Source: Streptomyces sp. NBC_01446 (GTDB lineage Bacteria; Actinomycetota; Actinomycetes; Streptomycetales; Streptomycetaceae). From it: 64,000 nucleotides of DNA. Both the position numbers and the translations under genes were made by a program. The stretch lies in assembly GCF_026340095.1 (NCBI RefSeq), contig NZ_JAPEPO010000001.1, forward strand, positions 620,001 to 684,000, written 5' to 3'. Shown piece by piece: positions 53,351-62,678 of this stretch. The notes beneath the pieces are model-generated. The model made no database searches. It had not been told where the DNA came from and saw nothing but the letters and a program-made list of their open reading frames with translations. Position 1 is the first letter of the stretch; each line of letters starts with the position of its first letter.

Positions 53351-54259
53351 CTACTTGGCTGGGGCTTTCCGAAACGCGTCGGCGTGCTCGGAGACCCACT
53401 GCCGAAACGTCCGTGCCGGTGCACCGACGATGTCGGCCACAGTCGACGTCACGTACGCCGGGCATCCGACCGTCGCACCCCATGCGTCGAGCAGCATCTC
53501 CACGGCCGGGCCCGGCCAGATACCTTCCGTCGCACGCCGGAACTCGTCAGGCGAGAGCTCCTCGAACGGGATCTGGCGACCGAGGACGTCCCCGATCACG
53601 GCCACTTGCTCCGCCTGGCTCAGCGATTCGGGGCCGGTGAGGACATAGTCGCCGCCGGAGTGTCCTTCCTCGAACAGGGTGCGTGCCGCGACAGCCGCAA
53701 GATCGCGCTCGTCGATCGGTGCGGTCTCGGCTGCACCGTGGGGCCACCGGATGACGCCGCCGCCACGGATCGTGGGCGCCCACCAGAGCCGCGCGTTCGA
53801 GTTGAACATCCCGGGCCGGATGAACGTCGACTCGAGTCCGGCAGCCGTGATCAGGCGCTCGATCTCGGCATGCAAGCGAGCCATGGGGTTCGGCTGCCGG
53901 AAGAACGGGTGCGGTGTCTGGTGCGGCGAGGAGAGGAAGACGACCCGCCGCGTGTGCGACGCGAGCCGTTCGACTACAGCCTCAGCGGTGGCGGGCGGAG
54001 CAGTCCACAGGAGGAACACCGAGCCCACCCCCCGCAGCGCGGGGTCGAGCGACTCGGGCTCGGTGAAGTCGCCCGCAACGACCTCGACATTCGCCGGAAG
54101 CCCGGCCGCCGCAGGTGTGCGCGTGAGCGCCCGTACCGGCATGCCCGCAGCCAAGAGCTCGGCGATCACCGCGCGCCCGATGCGACCCGTGGCTCCTGTC
54201 ACCAGGACGGGTTGCATCTCGCCCTGCTCGCGGGCCGTCTGTTGTGCACTGCTGGTCAC
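53351..54259 (-). CDS. NmrA-like NAD(P)-binding protein
   Basis: The 302-residue protein has an atypical SDR fold: MQPVLVTGATGRIGRAVIAE (GxTGxxG), VRALTRTP, VEVVAGDFTEPESLDPALRG, SVFLLWTAPP, RVVFLSSPHQTP and STFIRPGMFNSN. There is no YxxxK catalytic pair, as in NmrA-type redox sensors and some isomerases. GTG 54259 follows GGGAGGTCCCG; an inner ATG before QPVLVTG is possible. A large palindrome lies 90 bases upstream. Confidence 0.85.
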   Translation of the reverse strand: MTSSAQQTAREQGEMQPVLVTGATGRIGRAVIAELLAAGMPVRALTRTPAAAGLPANVEVVAGDFTEPESLDPALRGVGSVFLLWTAPPATAEAVVERLASHTRRVVFLSSPHQTPHPFFRQPNPMARLHAEIERLITAAGLESTFIRPGMFNSNARLWWAPTIRGGGVIRWPHGAAETAPIDERDLAAVAARTLFEEGHSGGDYVLTGPESLSQAEQVAVIGDVLGRQIPFEELSPDEFRRATEGIWPGPAVEMLLDAWGATVGCPAYVTSTVADIVGAPARTFRQWVSEHADAFRKAPAK

Positions 54260-54347
54260 CGGGACCTCCCGTACTTCCGTCCGCCTCGCCGTGGTTCAGA
54301 AGGCGCGTCACGCCGAGGGCGGGGTCACGTGCTGTCACTACGTCGAG

Positions 54348-54372
54348 AATAACGTAACTGAGTCACATTATT
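54348..54372. promoter_or_regulatory. 25-base palindrome upstream of the NmrA-like gene
   Basis: Left arm AATAACGTAACT, centre G, right arm AGTCACATTATT; 10 of 12 arm positions are symmetric. The AT-rich sequence stands out in GC-rich DNA and looks like an operator for an HxlR- or MarR-type repressor. No regulator gene is adjacent, so the divergent partner may have been lost. Confidence 0.55.
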
Positions 54373-54446
54373 AACCTGGTTTCGCATGGCTGGCCGTTCA
54401 GGGCCGCACCCTCACCCTTGCACCGAGCCGCAGGAACGCCCATCCA

Positions 54447-54600
54447 ATGACACACCGCACGCCCGCACCCGTCCGCTCCCTCCGCCTCCTGATCCTTCGT
54501 CAGGTCCGCGAGAACCCGCACTGGGCATCCCGCCAAGCACACGGCGAACTCAAAAGGGCGCACGCGCCGTATGGACCACACCTCCCTCCGCCGAACCGCC
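54447..54600 (+). pseudogene. Scrap of an IS3/IS481-type integrase
   Basis: The frame LLILRQVRENPHWASRQAHG ELKRAHAPYGP resembles the RxNPxWGYRRIHGEL helix of these transposases. About 30 residues only. Confidence 0.35.
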
Positions 54601-54633
54601 GGGACTGCGCCGCGCGCCGCCGGTCGTCGTCAA

Positions 54634-55098
54634 TCACAAAGGCCTCGTCCCGCCGTCCATTCCTGGCGTGCGCACCTGGAGGATCCGGGTGCGTGTGCGC
54701 AGGGCGAAGCCGATCGACTGGAACAGGCGAATCGCCGTCTTGTTGGCGGCCGCGGCATGCAGGAACGGGGCCCCGCGTTCCCTGATGCCCGCCGCGACCG
54801 CGTCTACCAGTCGCGTCGCGAGGCCCTGCCCGCGGTGGGCCGGGGCGGTGCAGACCGCGCTGATCTCCGTCCAGCCGGGTAGCCGCAGCCGTTCACCGGC
54901 CATCGCGATCAGCCGCCCCTGCTGCCTGATGCCCAGGTAGGTGCCGAGCTCCACGGTCCGCGCGAGGAACGGCCCCGGTCGGGTGCGGGCGACCACCTCA
55001 AGGATCTCCGGTATGTCACCGGGCCCAAGCCGCACCGCCTCCGGCGCGCGCTCGGACCGAAGGGACACATCGACCAGTTGCACTCCGCGAGACCACAC
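54634..55098 (-). pseudogene. GNAT acetyltransferase lacking its N-terminal domain
   Basis: The 154-residue frame holds VQLVDVSLRSERAPEAVRLG, GPFLARTVELGTYLGIRQQG, ISAVCTAPAHRGQGLATRLV and TAIRLFQSIGFALRTRT, the C-terminal FR47-type half of a two-domain GNAT. Related proteins carry about 90 more N-terminal residues, and no start codon with a ribosome site is present here. The acetyl-CoA loop RGQGLAT is intact, so some activity cannot be excluded. Confidence 0.65.
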
Positions 55099-55222
55099 CC
55101 ACCTGGCGAGGGACCTACTAGGAAATAAAAGGCAATTCGCCTACATCAAACGCCCTCGCAGGCGGCGCAGCTCCCGTAGACGAGACGTGACGGGCGTCGC
55201 GGCCATGTGCCGCAGCGAACGC

Positions 55223-55561
55223 TCAGAGGTGGCCGTCCAGGAACTTCCGTACCTCGGCGATGGTCATAGGCCCCGTGCCGTGCGCCACCGCCTCTCCGTC
55301 CTTCAGCAGGACGTAGGACGGGGCTCCGGTGATCCCGTATCGCTCGGTTGCGGCCGGACAACGCGTGATGTCGGCGCGGACGGCCGTCAGGCGGCCCGTG
55401 TAGTCGTCGGCGATGCCACCCACGACGATGTCCATCACCCGGCAGGGTTCGATTGCCTTGGGCCATGTCCCGGTGAAGTACGCGAGGACCGGAACTCCGC
55501 TCATCCCGAGGATGAAATTGAACTCCGCGTCCTCACGGGGTCGGTGAACCCGATTCGCCAT
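55223..55561 (-). CDS. Thioredoxin-like protein with altered active site
   Basis: The 112-residue protein has the thioredoxin fold: VPVLAYFTGTWPKAIEPCRV MDIVVGGIADDYTGRLTAVR ADI, YGITGAPSYVLLKDGEAV and the final helix AEVRKFLDGHL, with the cis-Pro at APSY. The WCGPC site reads WPKAIEPC, so the first cysteine is missing and only the second remains. It cannot form the normal dithiol. It may be a chaperone-like or monothiol variant. ATG 55561 follows AGGAGCTTCC. Confidence 0.8.
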   Translation of the reverse strand: MANRVHRPREDAEFNFILGMSGVPVLAYFTGTWPKAIEPCRVMDIVVGGIADDYTGRLTAVRADITRCPAATERYGITGAPSYVLLKDGEAVAHGTGPMTIAEVRKFLDGHL

Positions 55562-56131
55562 GGAAGCTCCTGACCTCACATTCCGTCATTCCATCCCCAT
55601 CATCCCTCGCGCGGTGTGCCAGGCCGGCCCGGTCGGTCGTCCGGTTGACCTGTCGGAAGGAAGGCACGGGGCCGTCGCAGAACCGCGGTGGTCCCCGGCG
55701 CGAGCGGCCCGGCCTCCCGCCCCTGGTAACCCGGCCTGGCCGCCTCGCCGGTCACCCAGCTGCAGCCCGCCGCGCGCCCGTGGGTCAGCTCGTGCCAGGA
55801 CAGCGCCTTCCACGACGACATGAAAGAAGTTTTCCAGGGCATAGCTGCCCAGATCGCCGACCAGCTGCTCGATGAGCGCGTCGACGAGCGGGCCGGTGCG
55901 CATCGTCCACCGGATCCAGTCGAGCCGTATCCGCCACCGCGCTTCTCAGAGACAGCGCCCCCGACGGGCTTCCCGAGGCCTTGTCTGGTCTTCAACATCA
56001 CCCCCCGGTCTCACAGCTGAGCTGGCTCATACCGCTCTTCCCGGGGCCGCATGAGCCGGCTGATGACACCGAGGACGAGGCACGATTCCTGGACCGCTCG
56101 CGGACGCGGTCGTGGACGGGCGAAGTACGCG
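55562..56131. other. Region with one unrecognised coding scrap
   Basis: Minus-strand 55800-55960 reads RIRLDWIRWTMRTGPLVDAL IEQLVGDLGSYALENFFHVV, which looks coding, but without start, stop or family. The rest holds nothing recognisable. Confidence 0.4.
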
Positions 56132-57271
56132 TCAGCTGCCCCGAAGGCTGACCGCCAGCGTCAGTTCAAGGACCCGGTGTGGCGATGCGAGATCCGGAAA
56201 CAGCTCCCGCAGCTGCGACATCCGGTATCGGACGGTCTGGGGATGGACGAACAACGCCGCCGCCACCTCCTCCCGCCTGCCCTGGTGCAGCAGCCACGCC
56301 CGCAACGTCTCCTCCAGCCTCTGTGCGGTCGCGACAGGCAAGGTCCGCAACGGTGCGAGGGCTCGGGCACGCAGGTCTGCGAACGCGTCCACGTCGGCGC
56401 TCAGCACCAGCTCGGGCAGGTGGTCCTCGGTGTCGCGAATATTAGAGGAGAGGGAGCGCGCGCGTGCGGCTCGTGCGTACGAGGCGGACGCACGAGTCCA
56501 TGGCCGGGCCGGGCCGACCACGGCGGTGCGGTCGGTCAGCTGCCGCAAGAGATGTGATCGGTCGGCATCGGGGACGAGCAGCACACCGGTGGCGTCCGGC
56601 TGATCGTCGAGGACGAGGGTGCTCGGGTCGAGCGTGCGGTAGGCAGGCCGGGCCTGGTCGGCGGGCAGCAGGACTGCGGTCAGCGAAGCCGGAGGCTGCC
56701 ACCCGGCCCGTTGAGCAGAGGCCAGCAGCACGTCCGGGCTGGCGCCGGCGAGGAGGTCGCGGGCCAGGTGTTCCAGGTGGCGCTCGTGGGCCCTGCCCCG
56801 GGCGGCCAGTTCGTCGGCGTGGCCCGCGGCGCTCGCGGCGGAGAGCTCGTCGATGTAGGCGAAGGTCAGCTCGGCGAACTTGGCGACCTCGGCGGCGGGC
56901 AGACCTGCGGGTACGGCACCCGCTGCCAGGCATCGCCAGGCCACGCGGGCGCCGACGCGGTAGGCGCTGAGCAGGGCGTCCATCGAACGGCCGTCGCGGA
57001 CCTCGCCTCGGCCCAGCTCGTAGGCTGCGTCACCGGCGTCGCCGCCCGTGGCGTTCCCGCTCGCGAGGTCCAGGTAGTGCCCCAGGGCGGTGCGGACGGC
57101 TCGGCGCATGGTGCCGCCCATGCGGCCCGAAAGGGCATTGGCGTAGGGAGGGACCTCGTCGATGATCGCCTGGACGACCTCGTCGGCGGTGGTCTTCAGC
57201 GCGGCCCGAAGTGCGGTGACCGTCGTCTCATCCAGGGCCAGTTCGCTGGCCCTCCGGATTGCATGGCTCAC
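56132..57271 (-). CDS. PucR/CdaR-family transcriptional regulator
   Basis: The 379-residue protein has an N-terminal helical region (VVQAIIDEVPPYANALSGRM; RGEVRDGRSMDALLSAYRVG ARVAWR), a middle GGDEF-like sensory region and the C-terminal PucR helix-turn-helix LEETLRAWLLHQGRREEVAA ALFVHPQTVRYRMSQLRELF. GTG 57271 (after AGGGA) is preferred to a TTG at 57292. It is divergent from the reductase/desaturase operon and very likely controls it through the paired palindromes at 57312-57345. Confidence 0.88.
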   Translation of the reverse strand: MSHAIRRASELALDETTVTALRAALKTTADEVVQAIIDEVPPYANALSGRMGGTMRRAVRTALGHYLDLASGNATGGDAGDAAYELGRGEVRDGRSMDALLSAYRVGARVAWRCLAAGAVPAGLPAAEVAKFAELTFAYIDELSAASAAGHADELAARGRAHERHLEHLARDLLAGASPDVLLASAQRAGWQPPASLTAVLLPADQARPAYRTLDPSTLVLDDQPDATGVLLVPDADRSHLLRQLTDRTAVVGPARPWTRASASYARAARARSLSSNIRDTEDHLPELVLSADVDAFADLRARALAPLRTLPVATAQRLEETLRAWLLHQGRREEVAAALFVHPQTVRYRMSQLRELFPDLASPHRVLELTLAVSLRGS

Positions 57272-57311
57272 GTTTTTGTTCCCTGCGAACAATTCAGCCG
57301 ACCAGATTTAC

Positions 57312-57345
57312 GTCCTGCGGTCAGGACTTTACGCCCTGAGGCGTA
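57312..57345. promoter_or_regulatory. Two adjacent palindromes between the PucR gene and the desaturase operon
   Basis: GTCCTGCGGTCAGGAC (57312-57327, 6-base arms) is followed by TACGCCCTGAGGCGTA (57330-57345, 6-base arms). TTTACG begins each unit. The second ends 13 bases before the reductase ATG. A dimeric regulator bound here would block or recruit polymerase. Confidence 0.6.
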
Positions 57346-57358
57346 TCAAGCTGGAGTC

Positions 57359-58417
57359 ATGACGAGTGCAGCCCTCCGCAGCAGGGCATGGAAACTGCTG
57401 GAGATGGTCACGACGCCGCTGCTGCCGTCGGACTACCTCGACCTGGTCAGCCCGCTGCGTGCGGGCGCTGAACTGCGTGGGCGCATCGAGGCCGTGCACC
57501 CCGAGACGGATGACGCCGCGACTGTCGTGATCAGGCCGGGACGGGGCTGGCGCGGCCACACGGCCGGTCAGTACGTGCGGATCGGGGTCGACGTCGACGG
57601 GGTGCGCCTGTGGCGTGCCTACTCCATCACCTCGCCGACAAACCGCCAGGACGGCCGCGTCACGATCACCGTGAAGGCGATCTTGGACGGCAAGGTCAGC
57701 AACCACCTGGTCCGCAGGGCGACACCGGGCACGCTGATACAGCTCGACCAGCCGACCGGTGACTTCGTACTGCCGCAGGCCAAGCCCGCCAAGGTGCTCT
57801 ACCTGACGGCCGGCAGCGGCATCACGCCCGTGATGGGCATGCTGCGCGACACCGAGTTCGACGACGTCGTCATGGTCCACTGCGCGCCACAGCCGCAAGA
57901 CGTGATCTTCCGCAACGAACTGCACGACCTGGTCGCGGACAAGAAGCTGCGGCTCACCGAGGTGCACACCGACACAGACGGCAAGCTCGACATCGCCCGT
58001 CTCGACGAACTCGTGCCCGACTGGGCCGAGCGCGAGACCTGGGCCTGCGGGCCCGCGGGCCTTCTCGACGCCGCCGAAGAGCACTGGACCGAGCACGGCG
58101 TACAAGAGCGCCTGCACACCGAACGCTTCCGCCCCAGCATCGTCGTCGCCGGCGACGGCGGCGGCGAGGTCACGTTCAGCGCCACCGGCAAGACCGTCGA
58201 CGCGGACGGCGCCACGCCGTTGCTGGACATCGGCGAGGAGGCCGGCGTGCTCATGCCCTCCGGGTGCCGCATGGGCATCTGCTTCGGCTGCATCACGCCG
58301 CTCAAGGCGGGCGCCGTCCGCGACCTGCGCACCGGCGAGATCACCGAGGCCGAGCCAGGCGTCCTCATCCAGACCTGCGTGTCCGCCGCGGCGGGCCCCT
58401 GCGACATCGAACGGTAG
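57359..58417 (+). CDS. Ferredoxin-NAD(P) reductase-type electron donor for the desaturase
   Basis: The 352-residue protein has an FAD domain (GQYVRIGVDVDGVRLWRAYS ITSP), an NAD(P) domain (KVLYLTAGSGITPVMGMLRD) and a C-terminal plant-type 2Fe-2S domain with cysteines in PSGCRMGICFGCITPL and QTCVS. The order and the desaturase 8 bases downstream match Rv3230c of Mycobacterium tuberculosis, which passes NADPH electrons to the DesA3 stearoyl-CoA desaturase. ATG 57359 follows CTGGAGTC. Confidence 0.92.
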   Translation: MTSAALRSRAWKLLEMVTTPLLPSDYLDLVSPLRAGAELRGRIEAVHPETDDAATVVIRPGRGWRGHTAGQYVRIGVDVDGVRLWRAYSITSPTNRQDGRVTITVKAILDGKVSNHLVRRATPGTLIQLDQPTGDFVLPQAKPAKVLYLTAGSGITPVMGMLRDTEFDDVVMVHCAPQPQDVIFRNELHDLVADKKLRLTEVHTDTDGKLDIARLDELVPDWAERETWACGPAGLLDAAEEHWTEHGVQERLHTERFRPSIVVAGDGGGEVTFSATGKTVDADGATPLLDIGEEAGVLMPSGCRMGICFGCITPLKAGAVRDLRTGEITEAEPGVLIQTCVSAAAGPCDIER

Positions 58418-58424
58418 GAACACC

Positions 58425-59543
58425 TTGACCGCCATCGACCCCACCGCCCACCTGACCGCGGAGCAGATCGAGGAACTTGGCCGCGAGCTGGACGCGATCC
58501 GCGACGAGGTGATCGCCAGCCGCGGCGAGAAGGACGCCGCCTACATCCGTAAGGTCATCTCGGCGCAACGCAAGCTCGAGCTGGTCAGCAGGGGCGTGCT
58601 GCTGTTCTCGATCTTCCCGCCCGCGTGGCTGATCGGCACCGCCGGTCTCTCCGTGGCGAAGATCATGGACAACATGGAGATCGGCCACAACATCCTGCAC
58701 GGCCAGTGGGACTGGATGCGAGACCCGAAGATCCACTCCACCACCTGGGAGTGGGATCACGTCTCGCCGTCCGAGCAGTGGAAGCACTCGCACAACGAGC
58801 TGCACCACACGTACACCAACGTGATCGGCAAGGACAACGACCTCGGCTACGGCATCATGCGCGTCGACGAGGACCAGAAGTGGCACCCGTTCCACCTCGG
58901 CCAGCCGCTGTGGAACTTCCTCAACGCCTGCTTCTTCGAGTACGGCATCGCAGCGTACGACCTGGAACTCGGCAAGAACCTGCACAAGCGCCGCCGCAAG
59001 AACCCGGAGTTCCGCGCGCGGGCCAAGGCCGTGGGCCGCAAGATTCGCAAGCAGGTGCTCAAGGACTACGTGATCCACCCGCTGCTGTCGGGCCCGTCGT
59101 TCCTCACCACGCTCGGCGCCACGTTCACCGCGAACCTGGTCCGCAACATCTGGACCCACTCGGTGATCATGTGCGGGCACTTCCCCGAGGGCGTGCAGGT
59201 CTTCGAGCGCCGGTCGATCAAGGGCGAGACGCGCGGCCAGTGGTACCTGCGCCAGATGATGGGCTCGGCGAACATCAGCGGCAGCAGGACCATGCACTTC
59301 ATGACCGGCAACCTGTCGCACCAGATCGAGCACCACCTGTTCCCGGACCTGCCGAGCAACCGGTACGCCGAGGTCGCGGTGAAGGTGCACGCGCTGTTCG
59401 AAAAGTACGAGCTGGAGTACGTCACCGGGCCGCTGCCCAAGCAGGTGTTCTCCGCGTGGCGCAAGGTCTTCCGGCTCTCGCTGCCGAACAAGAAGCCCAA
59501 GGTCAAGACGCCGGACCGCGAGCAGGAGCTCGTCGCGGCCTGA
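58425..59543 (+). CDS. Membrane fatty-acid (acyl-CoA) desaturase, DesA3-like
   Basis: The 372-residue enzyme shows the three histidine boxes of di-iron membrane desaturases: MEIGHNILHGQWDW, WKHSHNELHHTYTN and LSHQIEHHLFPDLP. Hydrophobic segments include GVLLFSIFPPAWLIGTAGLS. The start is a TTG at 58425 after AGGAACACC. It would insert a cis double bond (delta-9 expected) into acyl chains, using electrons from the preceding reductase. Control by the divergent PucR protein is likely. Confidence 0.92.
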   Translation: MTAIDPTAHLTAEQIEELGRELDAIRDEVIASRGEKDAAYIRKVISAQRKLELVSRGVLLFSIFPPAWLIGTAGLSVAKIMDNMEIGHNILHGQWDWMRDPKIHSTTWEWDHVSPSEQWKHSHNELHHTYTNVIGKDNDLGYGIMRVDEDQKWHPFHLGQPLWNFLNACFFEYGIAAYDLELGKNLHKRRRKNPEFRARAKAVGRKIRKQVLKDYVIHPLLSGPSFLTTLGATFTANLVRNIWTHSVIMCGHFPEGVQVFERRSIKGETRGQWYLRQMMGSANISGSRTMHFMTGNLSHQIEHHLFPDLPSNRYAEVAVKVHALFEKYELEYVTGPLPKQVFSAWRKVFRLSLPNKKPKVKTPDREQELVAA

Positions 59544-59849
59544 TTCCCGGTATTGGTTCAGATCTTTCGACCGTACCGGCGGCACCGCCGGGTTCGGTGA
59601 GATCCATTGCGGACGGTGGGCGGCCGCGACATCGGACCGTACGACACGGGATCCGGGCAACCCGGTGTCCGGCTGCGCTGCCTGGACGTGCGCCAGGAGC
59701 TCAGCACAGAGCCCCCGGCGAGGTGTTGTAGTGCGCTGACCTGCCGTGGTCGGGCCGGTAGTCGGGTGCGTACACGCGCTGCGGCTGGGGCCGGCCGACG
59801 ATGTCGCCGAGGTCACTGCCGACCAAGTTCGCCGAGTGGTCACCGACCT

Positions 59850-60030
59850 CATCGGTGAGGACGTCGATCTGCGCTGGCAGGCGTTCCTGCGCAGATTCGA
59901 TCTGGAGCACACCTTCCGGATGATCAAGCTGACGCTGGGCTGGACCCGCCCGAAGCTCCGCACGCCCGCCGCGGCGGACCGGTGGACCTGGCTGATCATC
60001 GCCGCCCACACCCAACTCCGCCTCGCCCGG
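59850..60030 (+). pseudogene. Transposase C-terminal fragment
   Basis: The frame reads RWQAFLRRFDLEHTFRMIKL TLGWTRPKLRTPAAADRWTW LIIAAHTQLRLAR. The DLEHTFR...GW-PKLR pattern is the last catalytic segment of IS4/IS701-like Streptomyces transposases. After it another frame reads SDQWLTVSIVLVFGVLIAPT to a stop at 60187, one membrane helix of a lost protein. The 300 bases before 59850 show nothing. Confidence 0.6.
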
Positions 60031-60508
60031 TCGCCGTGTGCAGGCCCGAAGCCGATCCGACCAGTGGCTGACCGTGTCCATCGTGCTGGTATTCGGCGTG
60101 CTGATCGCGCCGACCGAGTTCGGCCGGGGAATCCTCGATGTCCTGGGTGATGTCGTGAAGAACTTCTCTGAGTCCGCCAGCCGTTGAGGTCCCGGACCGC
60201 GCAACCGCGGGAGCGGTGACGACCTATGGGCGGGGCGCGACGAGGACGGCCCGCCTGCCGGGCATATCTGGCAGGGGTTTCACCCGTTCGCCGGGACAGA
60301 CAGGAATACCCCCGGAAGGACTGGTGCGCTGCCGAACGGCACGGTCAACATCACGCCCTGGAGGAAGAACGGCCACGAGCCACGGAGGTGCCCCTGTACC
60401 GGCACCACCCCAGCGATCCCGTCCCTACCGACTCGCAGGACATGATGTTTGGGGTCAGCTCCGGGCCATCTGGCCGGTGACGACGGCTCTCTCACCAGAC
60501 GAATGGGC

Positions 60509-60542
60509 GTCACGGTCCGGGACTATGGTCCCGGACCGTGAC
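60509..60542. terminator. Terminator of the fructose operon
   Basis: A perfect 15-base stem, 60509-60523 against 60528-60542 (GTCACGGTCCGGGAC and its inverse), loop TATG, 55 bases beyond the fruA stop. The region 60188-60508 holds no recognised gene. Confidence 0.85.
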
Positions 60543-60596
60543 GCATCTTGCATGAACGACAGTTCCGAACTGTCAGGTGGTCACCGGAATCTTCTG

Positions 60597-62678
60597 TCAG
60601 GCGGCCACCGGTATCTTCGGCTCCTCACCCTTCTGCGCCGTCGCGTCGCCCGCCCCGTCCGCCCCGCCCTCGGGCGCGGACTTCCGCATCCCCTTCAGGA
60701 TCACGACCAGGGCCGTCGACACACAGACACCGGCGGCGACCGCGATGAGGTAGAGGAACGGGTTGCCGATCAGCGGGACCACGAAGATGCCGCCGTGCGG
60801 GGCGCGCAGGGTGCAGCCGAAGGCCATCGACAGGGCGCCGGTGACCGCGCCGCCCGCCATCGAGGCGGGGATGACGCGCAGCGGGTCCGCCGCGGCGAAC
60901 GGGATCGCGCCCTCCGTGATGAACGAGGCGCCGAGCACCCAGGCCGCCTTGCCGTTCTCGCGCTCGGTCTTGGTGAAGAGCCGGCCGCGCACGGTCGTCG
61001 CGAGGGCCATGGCCAGTGGCGGGACCATGCCGGCGGCCATCACCGCGGCCATGACCTTGAGTGAGCCCTCGGTGGGGTTCGCGAGGCCGCCGACCGCGAA
61101 GGCGTACGCGACCTTGTTCAGCGGGCCGCCCAGGTCGAAGCACATCATCAGGCCGAGGATGATGCCGAGGATGATCGCGTTGGCGCCGGAGAGGGAGTTC
61201 AGCCAGTCCGTCAGGGCGCGCTGGAGGGAGGCGATGGGCTTGCCAATGACGAGGAACATCAGGAAGCCGACTACCGCGGAGGAGATGAGCGGAATGACGA
61301 CCACTGGCATGATCCCGCGCAGCACGGGGGGCACGTTCACCTTCTGGATCGCCATCACGACGCCGCCGGCGATGAGACCGGCGGCGAGGCCGCCGAGGAA
61401 GCCGGCGTTGATGGTGAGGGCGATCGAACCGCCGACGAACCCGGGCACGAGCCCTGGCCGGTCGGCCATCCCGTAGGCGATGAAGCCTGCGAGGACGGGG
61501 ACGAGGAAAGCGAAGGCGACGGAGCCGACCTGGAAGAGCAGCGCGGCCCAGCTGTCGGTCTGGGTCCACACGAAGTGCTCGGCGACGGACGGCGCCTTGT
61601 TGATGGTGTAGCCGCCGATCGCGAAGCCGAGGGCGATGAGGAGACCGCCGGCCGCGACGAAGGGGACCATGTAACTGACGCCGCTCATCAGCCACTTGCG
61701 CAGCTTGGTGCCGTAGCCGTCGCCGGCGTCACCGGCGCGGTCCACGGGGGTGGCGGACGCTGCGCCCGACGTCGTCTCGCCGCGGGCGGCCTTGTCGCGG
61801 ACCTCGCCGATGAGTTCGGCGGGCCGGTTGATGCCGGCCTTCACGCCGACGTCGACGGTGGGCTTCCCTGCGAAGCGGTCCTTCTCCCGTACGGGCACGT
61901 CGTGCGCGAAGATCACGCCGTCCGCTCCCGCGATGACCTCCGGGGCGAGGCGGGTGAACCCGGCCGAGCCCTGTGTCTCGACCACTACTTCCACGTCGTC
62001 CGCGTCCCGGCCCGCCTTCTCCAGGGACTCGGCCGCCATGTAGGTGTGGGCGATGCCGGTGGGGCAGGAGGTGACGGCGACGATCTTGAACTTCGCGGCG
62101 GGGGCCGCTGGAGCGGTCTCGGGCTCGGGCGTAGGTTCCGGCCCGGCAGTGGGCTCGGGCGTGGACTCCGGCTCGGGCGTGTACTCCAGCTCAGCACTCG
62201 GCTCGGGCGTGGACTCCGGCTCCGGAGTGGGCTCGGGTTCGTCCCCGCGGATCAGCGCCGCCGTGGCCCCCGCGTCGGTCGCCGTGCGCAGCGCCGCCTT
62301 GAAGTCCTCGTCCATCAACTGTCGTGCCAGCGAGGACAAGATGGTGAGGTGGGCGTCGTCCGCTCCGGCGGGCGCGGCGATGAGGAAGATCAGGTCGGCC
62401 GGGCCGTCCGGCGCCCCGAAGTCGATCCCGTCGGCGCTGCGGCCGAAGGCGAGGGTCGGCTCGGTGACGTGCTCGCTGCGGCAGTGCGGGATGCCGATGC
62501 CGCCGTCGAGGCCGGTCGGCATCTGCGCCTCGCGGGCCGCGACGTCGGCCAGGAAGCCGTCCAGGTCGGTCACCCGGCCCTGGGCGATCATCCTTTCGGC
62601 GAGGGCGCGAGCCGCCGCCTCTTTGGTGTCGGCGGACAGGTCGAGATCGACCAGGTCCGCGGTGATCATCTCGCTCAT
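60597..62678 (-). CDS. fruA: PTS fructose-specific enzyme IIABC
   Basis: The 693-residue protein fuses IIA (active His in GIGIPHCRSEHVTEP, near residue 64), a Pro/Glu-rich linker of repeated EPxxTPEP units (about residues 147-195), IIB (phospho-Cys in IVAVTSCPTGIAHTYMAAE) and membrane IIC (LMSGVSYMVPFVAAGGLLIA through ASFITEGAIPFAA and RAPHGGIFVVP). It takes up fructose and releases fructose 1-phosphate. Upstream are a short coupling ORF and fruK. The final codons lie in a 24-base near-duplicate: 60569-60592 resembles 60595-60618. Confidence 0.94.
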   Translation of the reverse strand: MSEMITADLVDLDLSADTKEAAARALAERMIAQGRVTDLDGFLADVAAREAQMPTGLDGGIGIPHCRSEHVTEPTLAFGRSADGIDFGAPDGPADLIFLIAAPAGADDAHLTILSSLARQLMDEDFKAALRTATDAGATAALIRGDEPEPTPEPESTPEPSAELEYTPEPESTPEPTAGPEPTPEPETAPAAPAAKFKIVAVTSCPTGIAHTYMAAESLEKAGRDADDVEVVVETQGSAGFTRLAPEVIAGADGVIFAHDVPVREKDRFAGKPTVDVGVKAGINRPAELIGEVRDKAARGETTSGAASATPVDRAGDAGDGYGTKLRKWLMSGVSYMVPFVAAGGLLIALGFAIGGYTINKAPSVAEHFVWTQTDSWAALLFQVGSVAFAFLVPVLAGFIAYGMADRPGLVPGFVGGSIALTINAGFLGGLAAGLIAGGVVMAIQKVNVPPVLRGIMPVVVIPLISSAVVGFLMFLVIGKPIASLQRALTDWLNSLSGANAIILGIILGLMMCFDLGGPLNKVAYAFAVGGLANPTEGSLKVMAAVMAAGMVPPLAMALATTVRGRLFTKTERENGKAAWVLGASFITEGAIPFAAADPLRVIPASMAGGAVTGALSMAFGCTLRAPHGGIFVVPLIGNPFLYLIAVAAGVCVSTALVVILKGMRKSAPEGGADGAGDATAQKGEEPKIPVAA

